Assembly: GCA_963760225.1 (NCBI GenBank) | Contig: CAVXCD010000003.1 | Location: 2,108,001 to 2,172,000 of the forward strand | Length of the DNA: 64,000 nucleotides | Source of the DNA: 13-2-20CM-66-19 sp963760225 | GTDB lineage: Bacteria; Pseudomonadota; Gammaproteobacteria; Steroidobacterales; Steroidobacteraceae | Direction: 5' to 3' | Shown: positions 24,791-34,020 of the stretch, piece after piece | How the letters are laid out: the number at the start of each line of letters is the position of its first letter | Numbering within the stretch: position 1 is the first letter of the stretch | The notes under the pieces: model-generated | Database searches by the model: none | Seen by the model: the letters and a program-made list of their open reading frames with translations, nothing else | What the model was told of the DNA's origin: nothing | Translations under genes and position numbers: made by a program

Positions 24791-26785
24791 TCAGAACTTG
24801 CGCGACAGGTACAGACGCACGCCGCTCGGGCTGTAGAAAGCCTCGGGCCGATAGCCGCCCTGCGGATCGCTCGGCAGCGAGCGCTCGCGCGCCAGCTCGT
24901 CGCCGTAAAAGTAGTCGAGATTCAGATCCCAGCCCGGCAGCAGCTCGCGCCACTGCGCGCCCCCGCCCAGCCACCAGCCATAGGCGGGCGTGGCCACTGA
25001 ATAGCGCGCGGCGCCGACGAAGGCGCCCATGGCGAAATGCTTGCCGAAGCGATAGCGATAATCGAGGGCGCGCACCGCGAGCAGCAGGTGATCGCGCACC
25101 CCCAGGCCCTCGATGCGCACGCCCAGGTCCTGGCTGTCTGACACCGCGCGGCGTGCGCCGAAGCCCAGATCCGGGCCGCCGCTGACACCGGTGTCGTAGC
25201 GCGGCTTGGTGCTGAGAATGTCGACCAGCACCTTGTTGGCATTCGCGCCGACGTCCACGAACATCTCGCTGCCGGGGATGCGCTCGCCGGCGTAGGCATC
25301 GTCCGCGGACTCCGGATACGCCGTACGCAGCGCGTCGCCGTAGCGCAGGAAGGCAGCCAGGCGGGTGTAGTGATCGCCGAAGACATCGCGCCCGGCATCG
25401 ACTTCGGCGCCGAGCGCGAACTCCCGCCAGGGATGGGAGTAGCTCAGCGAGGCCAGGAGCTCGTGGTGATACGGATACACCTCCCCGGCATACAAATCAT
25501 TGACCAGGGTGCTGACCTGCGTCTCGAATCGCCCGCCGAACGGCGGCTCCCACCCAAGCCGCAGCATGTTGCTCTGCCCCCCGGGCGCATCGCCGAACAC
25601 GCGCTGATCGCCGAACCAGTTGCCGATCGTGGCGCCGTAGTTGGTGATGCCCTGGAGATAGCCGACCTCTGCCGAGCTCGCCCCGTGCACGTACCAGGTC
25701 TTCTCCCAGTCGCAGATCTCATAGGTGACGTCGAGCGGCCCGAGGCGCGGCAGGTGCAGGCCGCCGCACAGCGCCGCCTTGCCGAACAGGTAGGAGTGAC
25801 CGCGCGAGGTATCGTTGGCGGCATATTCGAAGTACATCGCGAACGGCACCGGGCCGGGGACGATGAAGCGGCTCGTCACCGAGCCCTCCTGCTTGCCGAC
25901 GTTGGCGTCGGGGTTGCCGAAACCCTTGGTCTGCGCCTCGCCCGCATTGACCAGTGCCCGGATGATGTCGGCCACCGACTGCCCGCCCGCCGCGCCACCG
26001 CCGAAGATCAGCACGCGGTTGGCCGCCAGCGACCAGCCGGTCACCGGCTCGATGCCGAGATGCAGACCGGCGAACTTCGGATTACCGCGGGTGAAGGTGC
26101 CGTCGGTGAGCTCGATCTCATCGGTCTCCGACATGCGCGCCACGAACAGCTCGTACTGCAGCCCGAGCGGGGTCAGCGGCTCGTAGTTCGACAGCGTGAT
26201 CGAGGGCATGGTCGGGGCTTCGGTGCTGATCAGCATCGAGCTGCTGGTCATCGGCGACCACCAGTGGTCGCGGTAGCCCAGATCGAGCTGCGCCCAGTCG
26301 AAGCCGAGGCTGAGCATCGAGCCGGTCGGCGCGGTGTGGCCCTCGTAGGCCACCCCGCCCACGCTCACCAGCATGTAGTCGCTCGGCTGCACGTAGCCCA
26401 TGGCCGCCGCCTGGTAGCGACTATCGACGGTCTCGCCGTGCTGGTTGGGCATGATGATATTGCTCGAGCCGTGCGCCACTGAGCCCTCGAGGGTGGCGAA
26501 GCCGATTCCCTCGGTGTGCATGTAGTGGCTGAGGAACTTGCGCACGTGCTCGCACAGCACCGGATCGAGCTTGCAGGCGCGCGGTAAGGCGTCGTAGACG
26601 ACCGCCGCCGGGATCGGCCGGGTCATGACCGGCTTGCCGGCGAGTATCAGCACGCGCTCGACCTGCCGTTCCACGTCCGGATCCAGGTTCAGCGGCAGGT
26701 AGGGCGTCACGCCGCGCGCCAGCAGCGCCTGCGACAGCAGCAGCAACACGGCTGCCGGCACACCGAACGCGATTCTTCTGCTCAT
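24791..26785 (-). CDS. Capsule assembly Wzi-family outer-membrane protein
   Basis: 664-residue protein with an N-terminal signal sequence (LLLLSQALLARG) and a long beta-rich body ending in LYLSRKF, as in outer-membrane barrels. Regions such as LGYRDHWWSPMTSSSMLIS and YGATIGNWFGDQRVFGDAPGG match the capsule assembly Wzi family (PF14052). In E. coli Wzi anchors capsular polysaccharide at the surface; no capsule export or polymerase genes are in the window, so the role here may be different. It is longer than E. coli Wzi (about 480 residues), with extra N-terminal sequence. It stands alone between the TonB receptor and the c-di-GMP gene. Confidence 0.8.
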   Translation of the reverse strand: MSRRIAFGVPAAVLLLLSQALLARGVTPYLPLNLDPDVERQVERVLILAGKPVMTRPIPAAVVYDALPRACKLDPVLCEHVRKFLSHYMHTEGIGFATLEGSVAHGSSNIIMPNQHGETVDSRYQAAAMGYVQPSDYMLVSVGGVAYEGHTAPTGSMLSLGFDWAQLDLGYRDHWWSPMTSSSMLISTEAPTMPSITLSNYEPLTPLGLQYELFVARMSETDEIELTDGTFTRGNPKFAGLHLGIEPVTGWSLAANRVLIFGGGAAGGQSVADIIRALVNAGEAQTKGFGNPDANVGKQEGSVTSRFIVPGPVPFAMYFEYAANDTSRGHSYLFGKAALCGGLHLPRLGPLDVTYEICDWEKTWYVHGASSAEVGYLQGITNYGATIGNWFGDQRVFGDAPGGQSNMLRLGWEPPFGGRFETQVSTLVNDLYAGEVYPYHHELLASLSYSHPWREFALGAEVDAGRDVFGDHYTRLAAFLRYGDALRTAYPESADDAYAGERIPGSEMFVDVGANANKVLVDILSTKPRYDTGVSGGPDLGFGARRAVSDSQDLGVRIEGLGVRDHLLLAVRALDYRYRFGKHFAMGAFVGAARYSVATPAYGWWLGGGAQWRELLPGWDLNLDYFYGDELARERSLPSDPQGGYRPEAFYSPSGVRLYLSRKF

Positions 26786-26903
26786 TCATCCCCTTCATCG
26801 TTCGCAAGCGCAACGCGGATCGCTGCCGGCGCCGAGGCTTTCGCAGCCGCGAAATGGTAGCGGATTGCGCCGCGCGCTGCCCGGGGATGTCGCGATCGCG
26901 ACC

Positions 26904-26926
26904 GCGCAGCGCGCGCCGCGCTGCGC
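26904..26926 (-). terminator. GC-rich hairpin after the GGDEF-EAL gene
   Basis: GCGCAGCGCG (26904-26913) and CGCGCTGCGC (26917-26926) form a perfect 10-bp stem with a 3-base loop immediately downstream of the GGDEF-EAL stop on the minus strand. No U-tract follows, so it may act as an RNA-stabilising end or a factor-assisted terminator. Confidence 0.5.
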
Positions 26927-26927
26927 T

Positions 26928-29741
26928 TCAGACAGCGCCGGCGCTGCGCCGGCGGGCGTTGCGCAGCGCCCGGAAGCGTCCGGTGGCGGACAGCTCCTCG
27001 CGCGCGGAATGCGTGGTCCACAACGCATTGCGGCGCGCGACGAACGGGCTCGCGGTCAGCTCGGCGAGCGAGCCGGCCTTGGCGAACAGGAAGCCCTGCC
27101 CGGCCACGCAGCCGAGCGCCAGCAGTGCCGCGACCTGCGGCTGCAGCTCGATGCCTTCGGCGACCGTGTCGAGGCCGAGCGTCTCGCCGAGCGTGATGAC
27201 CGCCCGCGCCAGCTCCGGGCCGTTCTCGGTGCTCGTCAGGCTGCTGACGAAGGAGCGATCGATCTTGAGGATGTCAATCGGAAAACGATGCAGATACGAC
27301 AGCGAGGAATAGCCGGTGCCGAAATCGTCGATCGCGAGGCGCACGCCGAGCGTCTTGAGACGGTGGAAGCGCTGCAGGTTGGCGTCGGTGTTGTACATGG
27401 TGGTGCTTTCGGTCAGCTCGATCACCAGGTTGCCCGGCTCCAGACCCGACTCCTGCAACGCCTCGGCCACGTCCTGCACCAGCTCGCCGTGCTGCAGGTG
27501 ACGGCCGGAGATGTTGACCGCCAGGCGCAGTCCTGCGCCGCCGGTGATCGACTGGCGCCAGGCGCAGAAATCGCGGCACGCCTGCCGCAGCACCCAGCGG
27601 CCGAGCTTGACGATCTGCCCACACTCCTCCACCACCTGGATGAAGCGCCCCGGCATCAGCACGCCGGCCTCGGGGTGGCGCCAGCGCACCAGCGCCTCGA
27701 CGCCCAGCAGGCTCTCGGTGCCGAGGTCGACGATCGGCTGGTACTCGAGAAAGAACTCCTGCTGCGCCAGCGCGCGGCCGATGTCGGCCTCGAGCCGCAG
27801 GCGCTCCTGCACCATGTCCTGCATCTGCGGCTGGAAGGTCACGTGGCGGTTCTTGCCCGCGGCCTTGGCGTGGTACATCGCGATGTCGGCGTTGCTGAGC
27901 AGCGTCTCCGCACCGCTCTCCGCCGCCGAGAACGTCACCCCGATGCTGGCGGCGACGCGCACCTCCATGCCGTCGAGTGGATACGGCAGGTCGAGCGCGT
28001 CGTTGAGCGCCGCGGCGAGCCGCTCCACCTCCGCGCGCGTGACGATGCCTTCGATCAGCACCGCGAACTCATCGCCGCCGAGGCGCGCGACGGTGTCCGA
28101 GGAGCGGGTGGTCTTGACGATGCGCTGTGCCACCGCCTGCAGCAGCCGGTCGCCGGCGTCGTGGCCGAGCGAGTCGTTGATGTTCTTGAAGTTGTCGAGG
28201 TCGAGGAACATCACTGCCACCGAGCACTGCCCGCGCTGCGCCAGCGTGAGCGCGTGCTGCACGCGGTCGCGGAACAGGTTGCGGTTCGCCAGCAGCGTCA
28301 GCGGATCGTGGAACGCCATCTGCCGCAGCTGCTCTTCGAGCGCCTTGCGCTCGCTGATGTCGCGGAAATTCAGTGCCAGGCCCTGCACCGCCGGGTCCTG
28401 CATGAGATTGCTGCCGACGCTCTCGATCACGCAGCGCTTCTGCGCCCGCTCGATGCGCAGCTCCACCGGACCGACCGTGCCGGCTTCGCTCGCCGCGACC
28501 TCGAGGAGGAATCCCCGCAGCTTCTCGCCGTCCTCCCCCGCCCACAGCACCGGCAGGCTCTTGCCGGTGATCTGCTCGGGCTTCAGTCCGAGCGTGCGCT
28601 CGGTGGCGGGCGAAGCGAAGCGCACCAGCCCCTGGGCATCCACGATCATGATGACGTCGGAAGCGTTGGCGATCAGCGAGGCGTAACGCTCCTCGACCAG
28701 CTGCGCGGCACGCCGCTCGCGCACCAGCGCATCCCAGCGCAGCACCACCGCCTGGCGCACCATGAGCAGCAGCGTGAGCGCGAACACCACCACGGTCATC
28801 TGCGCCGCCGGACCGCCGATGTCGCCGCGGCTGTAGTACGCCAGCACCAGCAACGCCGCCAGCATCGCGCCGTAGGGCAGCGAGCGCTCGAGCGCATCCG
28901 AAGCGCGCGAGCTGGTGCGCACCCGGTCCTGGCTGCGTAGCTGCTCGCGCCCGGCCGCGGACAGCGGCACGCAGCAGCACAGGTAGAGGACGTCCTGGAA
29001 CTGCCCCGGCAGGTAATAGCCGCGCACCTTGGCGAGCGACCAGAGGATGTCGCCGAGGAACATGGCCGCAAAGCCCGCCAGCAGCAGCAGCGGTACGCGC
29101 CGCCCGCCGGCATTGCCGACGCCGGTGAGCACCAGCACGCCGAAGATCAGCAGCAGCACGCAGTCGAGCGCCAGGTAGGCGAGGCTCAGCACTTCCTTGA
29201 GGAATTCGAGCTGCACGTGCGCGGCGGCCGGTGCGATGACCAGGAACCAGAAGAACGCCCCGAATCCCACCACGAAGATCGTGGCGTCGAGCGACAGCTG
29301 GATCCACGGCACGTGCACCTGCGCGGCGCGTATCAGCAGCAGCGCGGCCACGGTCAGTGCCGGGTAGAACAGGCAATAGAAGATGTCCGCCGGCCCGGGG
29401 AACGGATCGAACCCCTGCAACCAGGAGCTCACCCCGATCATGACACCGACGAAGTACAGCGCGAGCGCCACGGCGAGCAGCGTCCAGGCGAGGCGCGCCG
29501 GGCCGCGCGCGGTGTGGCGCGCGGTGGCCCCGAGAATGACGGCGCACAGCAGCGTCGCCGGAGCGTCCGACAGCAGCGCGACGTAATGGATCACCTGCGG
29601 GCCGCCGAAGCCGGCGAGCATCCACACCGTGCCGATGAAGCAGTACACCACCAGAGCGATGTAGAGCACGTCGACCCAGCGCGGTATGGCCGCGGCGCGC
29701 GGCGCGGGTGCAGGCTCTACGATGGGCTCCACATTGGGCAT
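26928..29741 (-). CDS. Membrane PAS-GGDEF-EAL cyclic-di-GMP protein
   Basis: 937-residue inner-membrane signalling protein. Residues 20-335 hold about nine to ten hydrophobic segments (an unnamed membrane sensor region), a short linker follows, then a PAS domain (about 345-465), GGDEF (about 470-640) and EAL (about 650-900). The diguanylate cyclase motif RLGGDEF (Gly555-Phe559) is intact. The phosphodiesterase motif VEALVRW (Glu682-Leu684) and DDFGTGYSSLSYL with a following ILKIDRSF are also intact, so both synthesis and hydrolysis of c-di-GMP look possible. The sensed signal is unknown. Likely affects biofilm or motility, but no target genes are adjacent except the Wzi-like gene. Confidence 0.93.
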   Translation of the reverse strand: MPNVEPIVEPAPAPRAAAIPRWVDVLYIALVVYCFIGTVWMLAGFGGPQVIHYVALLSDAPATLLCAVILGATARHTARGPARLAWTLLAVALALYFVGVMIGVSSWLQGFDPFPGPADIFYCLFYPALTVAALLLIRAAQVHVPWIQLSLDATIFVVGFGAFFWFLVIAPAAAHVQLEFLKEVLSLAYLALDCVLLLIFGVLVLTGVGNAGGRRVPLLLLAGFAAMFLGDILWSLAKVRGYYLPGQFQDVLYLCCCVPLSAAGREQLRSQDRVRTSSRASDALERSLPYGAMLAALLVLAYYSRGDIGGPAAQMTVVVFALTLLLMVRQAVVLRWDALVRERRAAQLVEERYASLIANASDVIMIVDAQGLVRFASPATERTLGLKPEQITGKSLPVLWAGEDGEKLRGFLLEVAASEAGTVGPVELRIERAQKRCVIESVGSNLMQDPAVQGLALNFRDISERKALEEQLRQMAFHDPLTLLANRNLFRDRVQHALTLAQRGQCSVAVMFLDLDNFKNINDSLGHDAGDRLLQAVAQRIVKTTRSSDTVARLGGDEFAVLIEGIVTRAEVERLAAALNDALDLPYPLDGMEVRVAASIGVTFSAAESGAETLLSNADIAMYHAKAAGKNRHVTFQPQMQDMVQERLRLEADIGRALAQQEFFLEYQPIVDLGTESLLGVEALVRWRHPEAGVLMPGRFIQVVEECGQIVKLGRWVLRQACRDFCAWRQSITGGAGLRLAVNISGRHLQHGELVQDVAEALQESGLEPGNLVIELTESTTMYNTDANLQRFHRLKTLGVRLAIDDFGTGYSSLSYLHRFPIDILKIDRSFVSSLTSTENGPELARAVITLGETLGLDTVAEGIELQPQVAALLALGCVAGQGFLFAKAGSLAELTASPFVARRNALWTTHSAREELSATGRFRALRNARRRSAGAV

Positions 29742-30139
29742 TTTTGTTACGCGTGCGCGGGCCAGAACACCCGGAAATTTGAGGCTAAACGATCACGGCC
29801 GCTAGGCAAAAAATTGCCGGGCGTGACGCAGTTCTCCCTCGCACGGGAGAAGTGCCAAATTCGTTCACTTTCAAGGCTCGCGGAAGCGCCCCGCGCGCGT
29901 GACCGCCGCCGCAGCCGGGCGCGTCCGCGCTCAGCCCCGGCATCGCAGGCGCGCACGGCTGTCGCGCTGCAGGCGCAGCGTTTACCGCCGAGGACGATCG
30001 TCTATAGAATGCGCCGCGCCGCATACCGTTTGTTACGCGTGCTTACAGCGCCGCGACCGCTGACGTGGTCTAAACGTGCGCAGCTGTGGTCACCGCAGCG
30101 GGATTTGCCGCCATTGGCGTTGGTAGGAGGGAGACACCT
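29742..30139. other. Non-coding divergent region with two hairpins
   Basis: This 398-bp spacer between the GGDEF-EAL gene and the lipoprotein gene has no convincing ORF. It contains GGCAA-AAAA-TTGCC (29805-29818) and, 13 bp on, TTCTCCC-TCGCAC-GGGAGAA (29832-29851), two perfect hairpins in a locally AT-richer stretch. They could be part of a small RNA, a leader element or an attenuator for either flank. A plausible promoter for the lipoprotein gene lies further right, and the rest shows nothing recognisable. Confidence 0.5.
29981..30008 (+). promoter_or_regulatory. Putative promoter of the lipoprotein gene
   Basis: TTTACC (29981-29986) and TATAGA (30003-30008) are separated by 16 bp. The -10 matches consensus at five positions. 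The implied leader is about 125 nt, long for a single small gene. Confidence 0.45.
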
Positions 30140-30907
30140 GTGCGCAACTTATGGATCCTGGCGGCCGGCGCCGCGTGCCTCAGCGGCGGGTGCAACTCCA
30201 CCACCGATGACGGCTCGGGCAGCACCGTCACCAACGCCTCCGCGACCGGCGTGTGGAGCGGCACCGACTCGGTCAGCAACTTAGGGGTTACCGCCCTCAT
30301 CAACTCCGGCGGTCAGGCCACCTTCATTCGCAGCGACGGGGTGCAGTTCGTCGGCGCCGTACAGGTATCCGGCGACACGCTCGCCGTCACCCTGGACGGC
30401 TACGAAGACTATCCGAGCACATTCGCTGACGGTTCGAACTACGGCATCGGCACGCTCAATGGTACGGTCAGTACCGGCGGTACCATCACCGCCACACTCA
30501 CCTTCACCACCAACGGTGGCACGGCGCTCAGCGGCAGCTGGTCGCTGACCTTCCAGACGCAATCGAACAACAGCTCCTCGACCAGCGCTGTCAGTGGCAA
30601 CTATACCGACACCGACTCCGTCAGCAGCGGGGCTACGGTATCGATCACCAGCAGTGGCGTCATGACGGCCCAGAACCCCGCTAACAGCTGTGTGCTCAAC
30701 GGCTCGCTCTCCACTGCCGACAGCAGCCATGACCTGTACGAAGTCGCTTACAGCTACGGCAACTGCACCGGGTCGTACGCGGTGCTGAACGGGGTGCAAT
30801 TCACCGGCCTGGCGACTTTGAACTCGAGCGGCTCGATAACGATGGCCGTCGCCGGCGCCTCTGCCAGCGCCAGGTACGCGATTGTCTCGACTCTCAATGG
30901 CAGCTAG
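30140..30907 (+). CDS. Putative lipoprotein of unknown function
   Basis: 255-residue exported protein. GTG 30140 is preceded by GGAGGGAG at a good distance. The N-terminus VRNLWILAAGAACLSGGCNS is a lipoprotein-like signal with Cys18 as the probable lipidated residue, although the lipobox (LSGGC) is not perfect. The mature part is rich in Ser, Thr, Gly and Asn and alternates like a beta-sandwich or beta-barrel. Two similar halves begin TGVWSGTDSVSNLG and SGNYTDTDSVSSGA, which suggests an internal duplication. No family is recognised. It ends two bases from the stop of the convergent di-haem protein gene. Confidence 0.75.
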   Translation: MRNLWILAAGAACLSGGCNSTTDDGSGSTVTNASATGVWSGTDSVSNLGVTALINSGGQATFIRSDGVQFVGAVQVSGDTLAVTLDGYEDYPSTFADGSNYGIGTLNGTVSTGGTITATLTFTTNGGTALSGSWSLTFQTQSNNSSSTSAVSGNYTDTDSVSSGATVSITSSGVMTAQNPANSCVLNGSLSTADSSHDLYEVAYSYGNCTGSYAVLNGVQFTGLATLNSSGSITMAVAGASASARYAIVSTLNGS

Positions 30908-30909
30908 CC

Positions 30910-32334
30910 TCACAACGAGCGCAGGAAGTTGACCAGGTTCTGCTGATCGGCCGCGCTCAGCGACTGGAAGTTCTGCACGACCTGGTTCGCTTCGCTGCCG
31001 TTGCTGGCGTGGTCGAGAATCGCCTGGATGATGTCGCTGGTGCGACCATCGTGCAGGAAGTACACCCGCTCACCGACGCCCCACAGCGGCGCGGTGCGAA
31101 ATTCATCCGGTCCCGCCTGTCCCTGGGTAATGCCGTCGGCAAGACCCGCGCCCATGTGGTGCACCAGCAGGTCCGAGAACAGGTTCACCGGCTGATTCGA
31201 CAAGGCGACGCTCGGGGCGATGTATGAGCCGCTCGCGATCGCGCTGCCGGTGCGCATCGCCGGCGTGTGGCACAGGGCGCAGCCGGTGCTGCCGAACACC
31301 ACGCTGCCGCGCTGTGTCGAGGCCGTCGCCGGCGCCGGCTGCGGGGGCGCCAGCGTGCGCATGAAGTCGGCGAACGCCTCGATGTCCGACAGGACTGCGG
31401 TGTAGGGCGGCGCGGTACCCGGGGCGGGGAAGTTACTGGTGTCGTTCGGTGTCGGATAGCCGGCCTGGCAGGCGGGAGTCTCGTCGCGCTCCTGCGGGAA
31501 GAGCTGGTTGGAGATGCCCATCTCCACGTTGTAGGCTTCGCCGGCAAACATCAGCAGCGACTTGTTCTGCGCCTTCCAGCCGAAGCGCGTGACGGTGCCG
31601 TCGTTGGCGCTGAGGTTGGTATTGCCTCCCTGGATGGCATTGGGATGCCCGCGGACGCCCACCTGCCGCTTTACCGCAGCGTTGGCCGCCTGGTTGGCGA
31701 GGATCGCGGAGTCGGGAATCGCCTCGATGAGGCCTGCGCCGAGCACCGGCGTCGGAATGCGGAAAATGATGTTGGGGTTACCGCCCTGGCCGGTGACGGG
31801 GTTGCCGGCGGGCAGGAAGGACGGCTGGGTGATGTTGCAGGCGCCAGCATCGTTGCGCCCGCTGATCACGAACAGGTTGTGCACTCCGCCGTCGGGCACG
31901 CCGTTCGACTGCACGAAGCGCGCCTCGCGGACCGGTCCGTTCTGCGCCTCGAACCAGGGCATCTGGTTCTGCGCCCCCTGCGCATTGACCACGCTGAACA
32001 GCGGATTGCTCAGCGGGCTCGAGCCGCCGAGGTACGGCTGGGCGTGACAGGAGGAGCACTGGTTGGAGTTGAAGCGCGGTCCCAGGCCGTTGCCCTGCGA
32101 GCCGGTGGCGCCGGACACCACCTCGACAGCCGCGAAGCGTGCCTGCCCGTCCTGGAAGAACGTGAGCTCATCGGCGGTGATTCCCGGCAGCGGCAGCGGC
32201 GGACCGCCGTCGGTCGCAGCGTGCCGCACACCCGGATCGCGCGCCTGCGGCCAGGCGGCACTGGACACCAGCATGGCGGCGCTGAGCATTGCCGCGCCGA
32301 AGGTACGAACAGCAACCCGCTTACGCGTAGCCAT
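30910..32334 (-). CDS. Di-haem oxidoreductase / thiol oxidoreductase-like (DUF1111) cytochrome
   Basis: 474-residue exported protein with a Sec signal (AAMLSAAMLVSSAAWPQA). ATG 32334 follows a strong GGGAGG; an in-frame upstream start lacks one. Two c-type haem sites are present: NQCSSCHAQ and TGCALCHTP, and FLHDGRTSDIIQAILDH near the C-terminus is the usual DUF1111 (di-haem oxidoreductase/putative peroxidase) ending. These proteins are periplasmic electron-transfer or peroxidase-like enzymes; some lie next to imelysin-type iron-uptake proteins, which are absent here. Substrate unknown. Cytochrome c maturation elsewhere in the genome would be required. Confidence 0.9.
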   Translation of the reverse strand: MATRKRVAVRTFGAAMLSAAMLVSSAAWPQARDPGVRHAATDGGPPLPLPGITADELTFFQDGQARFAAVEVVSGATGSQGNGLGPRFNSNQCSSCHAQPYLGGSSPLSNPLFSVVNAQGAQNQMPWFEAQNGPVREARFVQSNGVPDGGVHNLFVISGRNDAGACNITQPSFLPAGNPVTGQGGNPNIIFRIPTPVLGAGLIEAIPDSAILANQAANAAVKRQVGVRGHPNAIQGGNTNLSANDGTVTRFGWKAQNKSLLMFAGEAYNVEMGISNQLFPQERDETPACQAGYPTPNDTSNFPAPGTAPPYTAVLSDIEAFADFMRTLAPPQPAPATASTQRGSVVFGSTGCALCHTPAMRTGSAIASGSYIAPSVALSNQPVNLFSDLLVHHMGAGLADGITQGQAGPDEFRTAPLWGVGERVYFLHDGRTSDIIQAILDHASNGSEANQVVQNFQSLSAADQQNLVNFLRSL

Positions 32335-32568
32335 GGCTCCCTCCCGGTTGCAAACGTCAGTTTTCCTCACCTGACACGCCTTGGTTTACGCTGCGGCGAC
32401 ACCCGCTGTCGACGTGTCGCGCCTTCGAGACGCGCGGCTACGCGCGCTGGCGTGCACAAAAATGGCTGGAAAAAGCCTCTTTTCTGCGCAGCGTCGGCGT
32501 CGCGGCTGAGTCACAAGTTCATTGCACCAGTTGAACTTTGCGCGTGCCGGTGGCAGCTTGAGCGCGGG

Positions 32569-33024
32569 ATGAGCAATACCATGCATGCAGGGAAGCGCAG
32601 GTGGGCCGCGCGTTCGCGGCTCGCGGTCATCGCCCTGGACGCCGCGGAGCGCAGTCAGCTCGAGCAGTGGTCGCGCCGGCGCCGCCTGGCTCCGTCACTG
32701 GCCGTGCGGGCGCGCATCGTGCTCGGCGGCCGCGCCGGACGCTCGAATCGCGAGCTGGCGCGCCGGCTCGGCGTTAGCACGCAGACGGTCGGCAAATGGC
32801 GACGGCGGTTTCTCGAGCGGCGCGTGGCGGGTCTGCTGGACCAGCCGCGCAGCGGCGCGCCGCGCTCGATCAGCGATGCGCTGGTGGAAGCGGTGCTCGC
32901 CAAGACGCTGCACGAGCAGCCGCCGGACGCGGCGCGCTGGAGCAGCCGCCGCCTGGCGCGCACGCTCGGCATTTCCCAGGGCGCGGTGCTGCGCATCTGG
33001 CGCACCTTCGAGCTGATGCGCTGA
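32569..33024 (+). CDS. IS630-type helix-turn-helix protein, transposase N-terminal half only
   Basis: 151-residue basic protein corresponding to the DNA-binding half of IS630-family transposases. LAVRARIVLGG, then RSNRELARRLGVSTQTVGKW (first helix-turn-helix), RFLERRVAGLLDQPRSGAPR (linker) and WSSRRLARTLGISQGAVLRIW (second helix-turn-helix). It stops right after the second domain; the DDE catalytic half of about 190 residues is missing and I see no remnant downstream nor terminal inverted repeats. It may be a decayed insertion sequence or a small DNA-binding protein retained by the host. ATG 32569 or 32581 could be the start; no strong ribosome-binding site. Confidence 0.75.
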   Translation: MSNTMHAGKRRWAARSRLAVIALDAAERSQLEQWSRRRRLAPSLAVRARIVLGGRAGRSNRELARRLGVSTQTVGKWRRRFLERRVAGLLDQPRSGAPRSISDALVEAVLAKTLHEQPPDAARWSSRRLARTLGISQGAVLRIWRTFELMR

Positions 33025-33062
33025 ACGCGGCTCGCGCCCGCTGACGCGGGCACGGCGTCAGC

Positions 33063-34016
33063 TCAATGCACTCCAGCCCCGGCAATCGCTGCGGCAATGA
33101 CCAGCTGACTGAGGTTCTGGTTGGGGTCGGGCAGCATATCCGCCAGCAGCTTCAGGGTCGCCGGCTGGGTGCCGAGCTCACACGCGCTGACGGTGAACTC
33201 GGTGCGCCCGAAATCATGCGTACGATCCGCGCCGTAGGAAATCGGCACGATCGGCACGCGCGTGCCGCTGTCGGCGTCGGTGGGGTAGTACTTGAGGAAC
33301 GAGCCGGATTTCAGGTCGACGCTCTCGGTGGCCACTGTCTGCTCGAACACCACTCCCTCGTGGCCGGCAAACTCGTCGCGCCACACCGACGCGGCGCGCA
33401 CCGCGACCGCCACCGCATAGTGGCCGTCGACGCTCTTGGCGCCCGACTGGCTGACGAACAGGCGCAACGGCCGCAGACGGATCGCATCGCGCGCCGCATC
33501 GAGCCTGACGCTCACAACAAAGTCGAGCGCCACCTCCTCGCTGTCGCCCTCGCCCGCCAGGCGGGTAAAGCGCAGGCAGCTGATGCGGCTGCTGACCGCG
33601 GCGCTGCCGCCGCCGGCATCGCTGGCACGATAGTAGTCGCCGCTCGCGCTCCCCGCGGATACCTTGGCGTACTTCTGCAGCTCCTCATGAACGCTGACGG
33701 CGAGCGGGTGCAGGAACACGCGCCAGCCGAGGGTCGCGACGCTCCACAGAAAGCCCCGCTCGGCCTGCGGGCGCTGGGCCTGCCCGTCGGCGCACTGGCG
33801 CAGCAGCTCCGCTTCCGCGGGCGAGCCGGCGCTGATCGCCGCGGGGCGATGCGCCGCGAGCGCCTGAGTGGCCTCCGCTCCCGGAATGAGCACCAGCGAT
33901 GCGCGCGTGGCGGCCAGAGACACCGGGGCGCGTTCGGGCTGCTGCGCCAGGGCCGGCGACAGCGGCAGCCACAGCGCCGCCGCCACACACGAACTGCGTG
34001 CCGCGAGCACCCGCAT
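33063..34016 (-). CDS. Exported protein of unknown function (caspase cluster)
   Basis: 317-residue protein with a clear signal peptide (AAALWLPLSPALAQ) and no transmembrane segment after it, so periplasmic or secreted. I recognise no domain. The body is mixed alpha/beta, with stretches VSSRISCLRFTRLAG and LDFVVSVRLDAARDAIRLRPLRLFVSQSGAKSV that look like beta strands, and SFLKYYPTDADSGTRVPIVPIS. It is the last gene of a minus-strand set after OmpA-like, caspase and another exported protein; the gap to the next gene is four bases, which supports co-transcription and a shared role. Confidence 0.7.
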   Translation of the reverse strand: MRVLAARSSCVAAALWLPLSPALAQQPERAPVSLAATRASLVLIPGAEATQALAAHRPAAISAGSPAEAELLRQCADGQAQRPQAERGFLWSVATLGWRVFLHPLAVSVHEELQKYAKVSAGSASGDYYRASDAGGGSAAVSSRISCLRFTRLAGEGDSEEVALDFVVSVRLDAARDAIRLRPLRLFVSQSGAKSVDGHYAVAVAVRAASVWRDEFAGHEGVVFEQTVATESVDLKSGSFLKYYPTDADSGTRVPIVPISYGADRTHDFGRTEFTVSACELGTQPATLKLLADMLPDPNQNLSQLVIAAAIAGAGVH

Positions 34017-34020
34017 CGGA

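Noticed and set aside
29742..29880. c-di-GMP riboswitch before the GGDEF-EAL gene
   Set aside because: The hairpins do not show the conserved GEMM core residues on either strand that I could recognise.
29881..29960. tRNA or rRNA gene
   Set aside because: I looked through the spacers for cloverleaf and conserved rRNA stretches and saw none.
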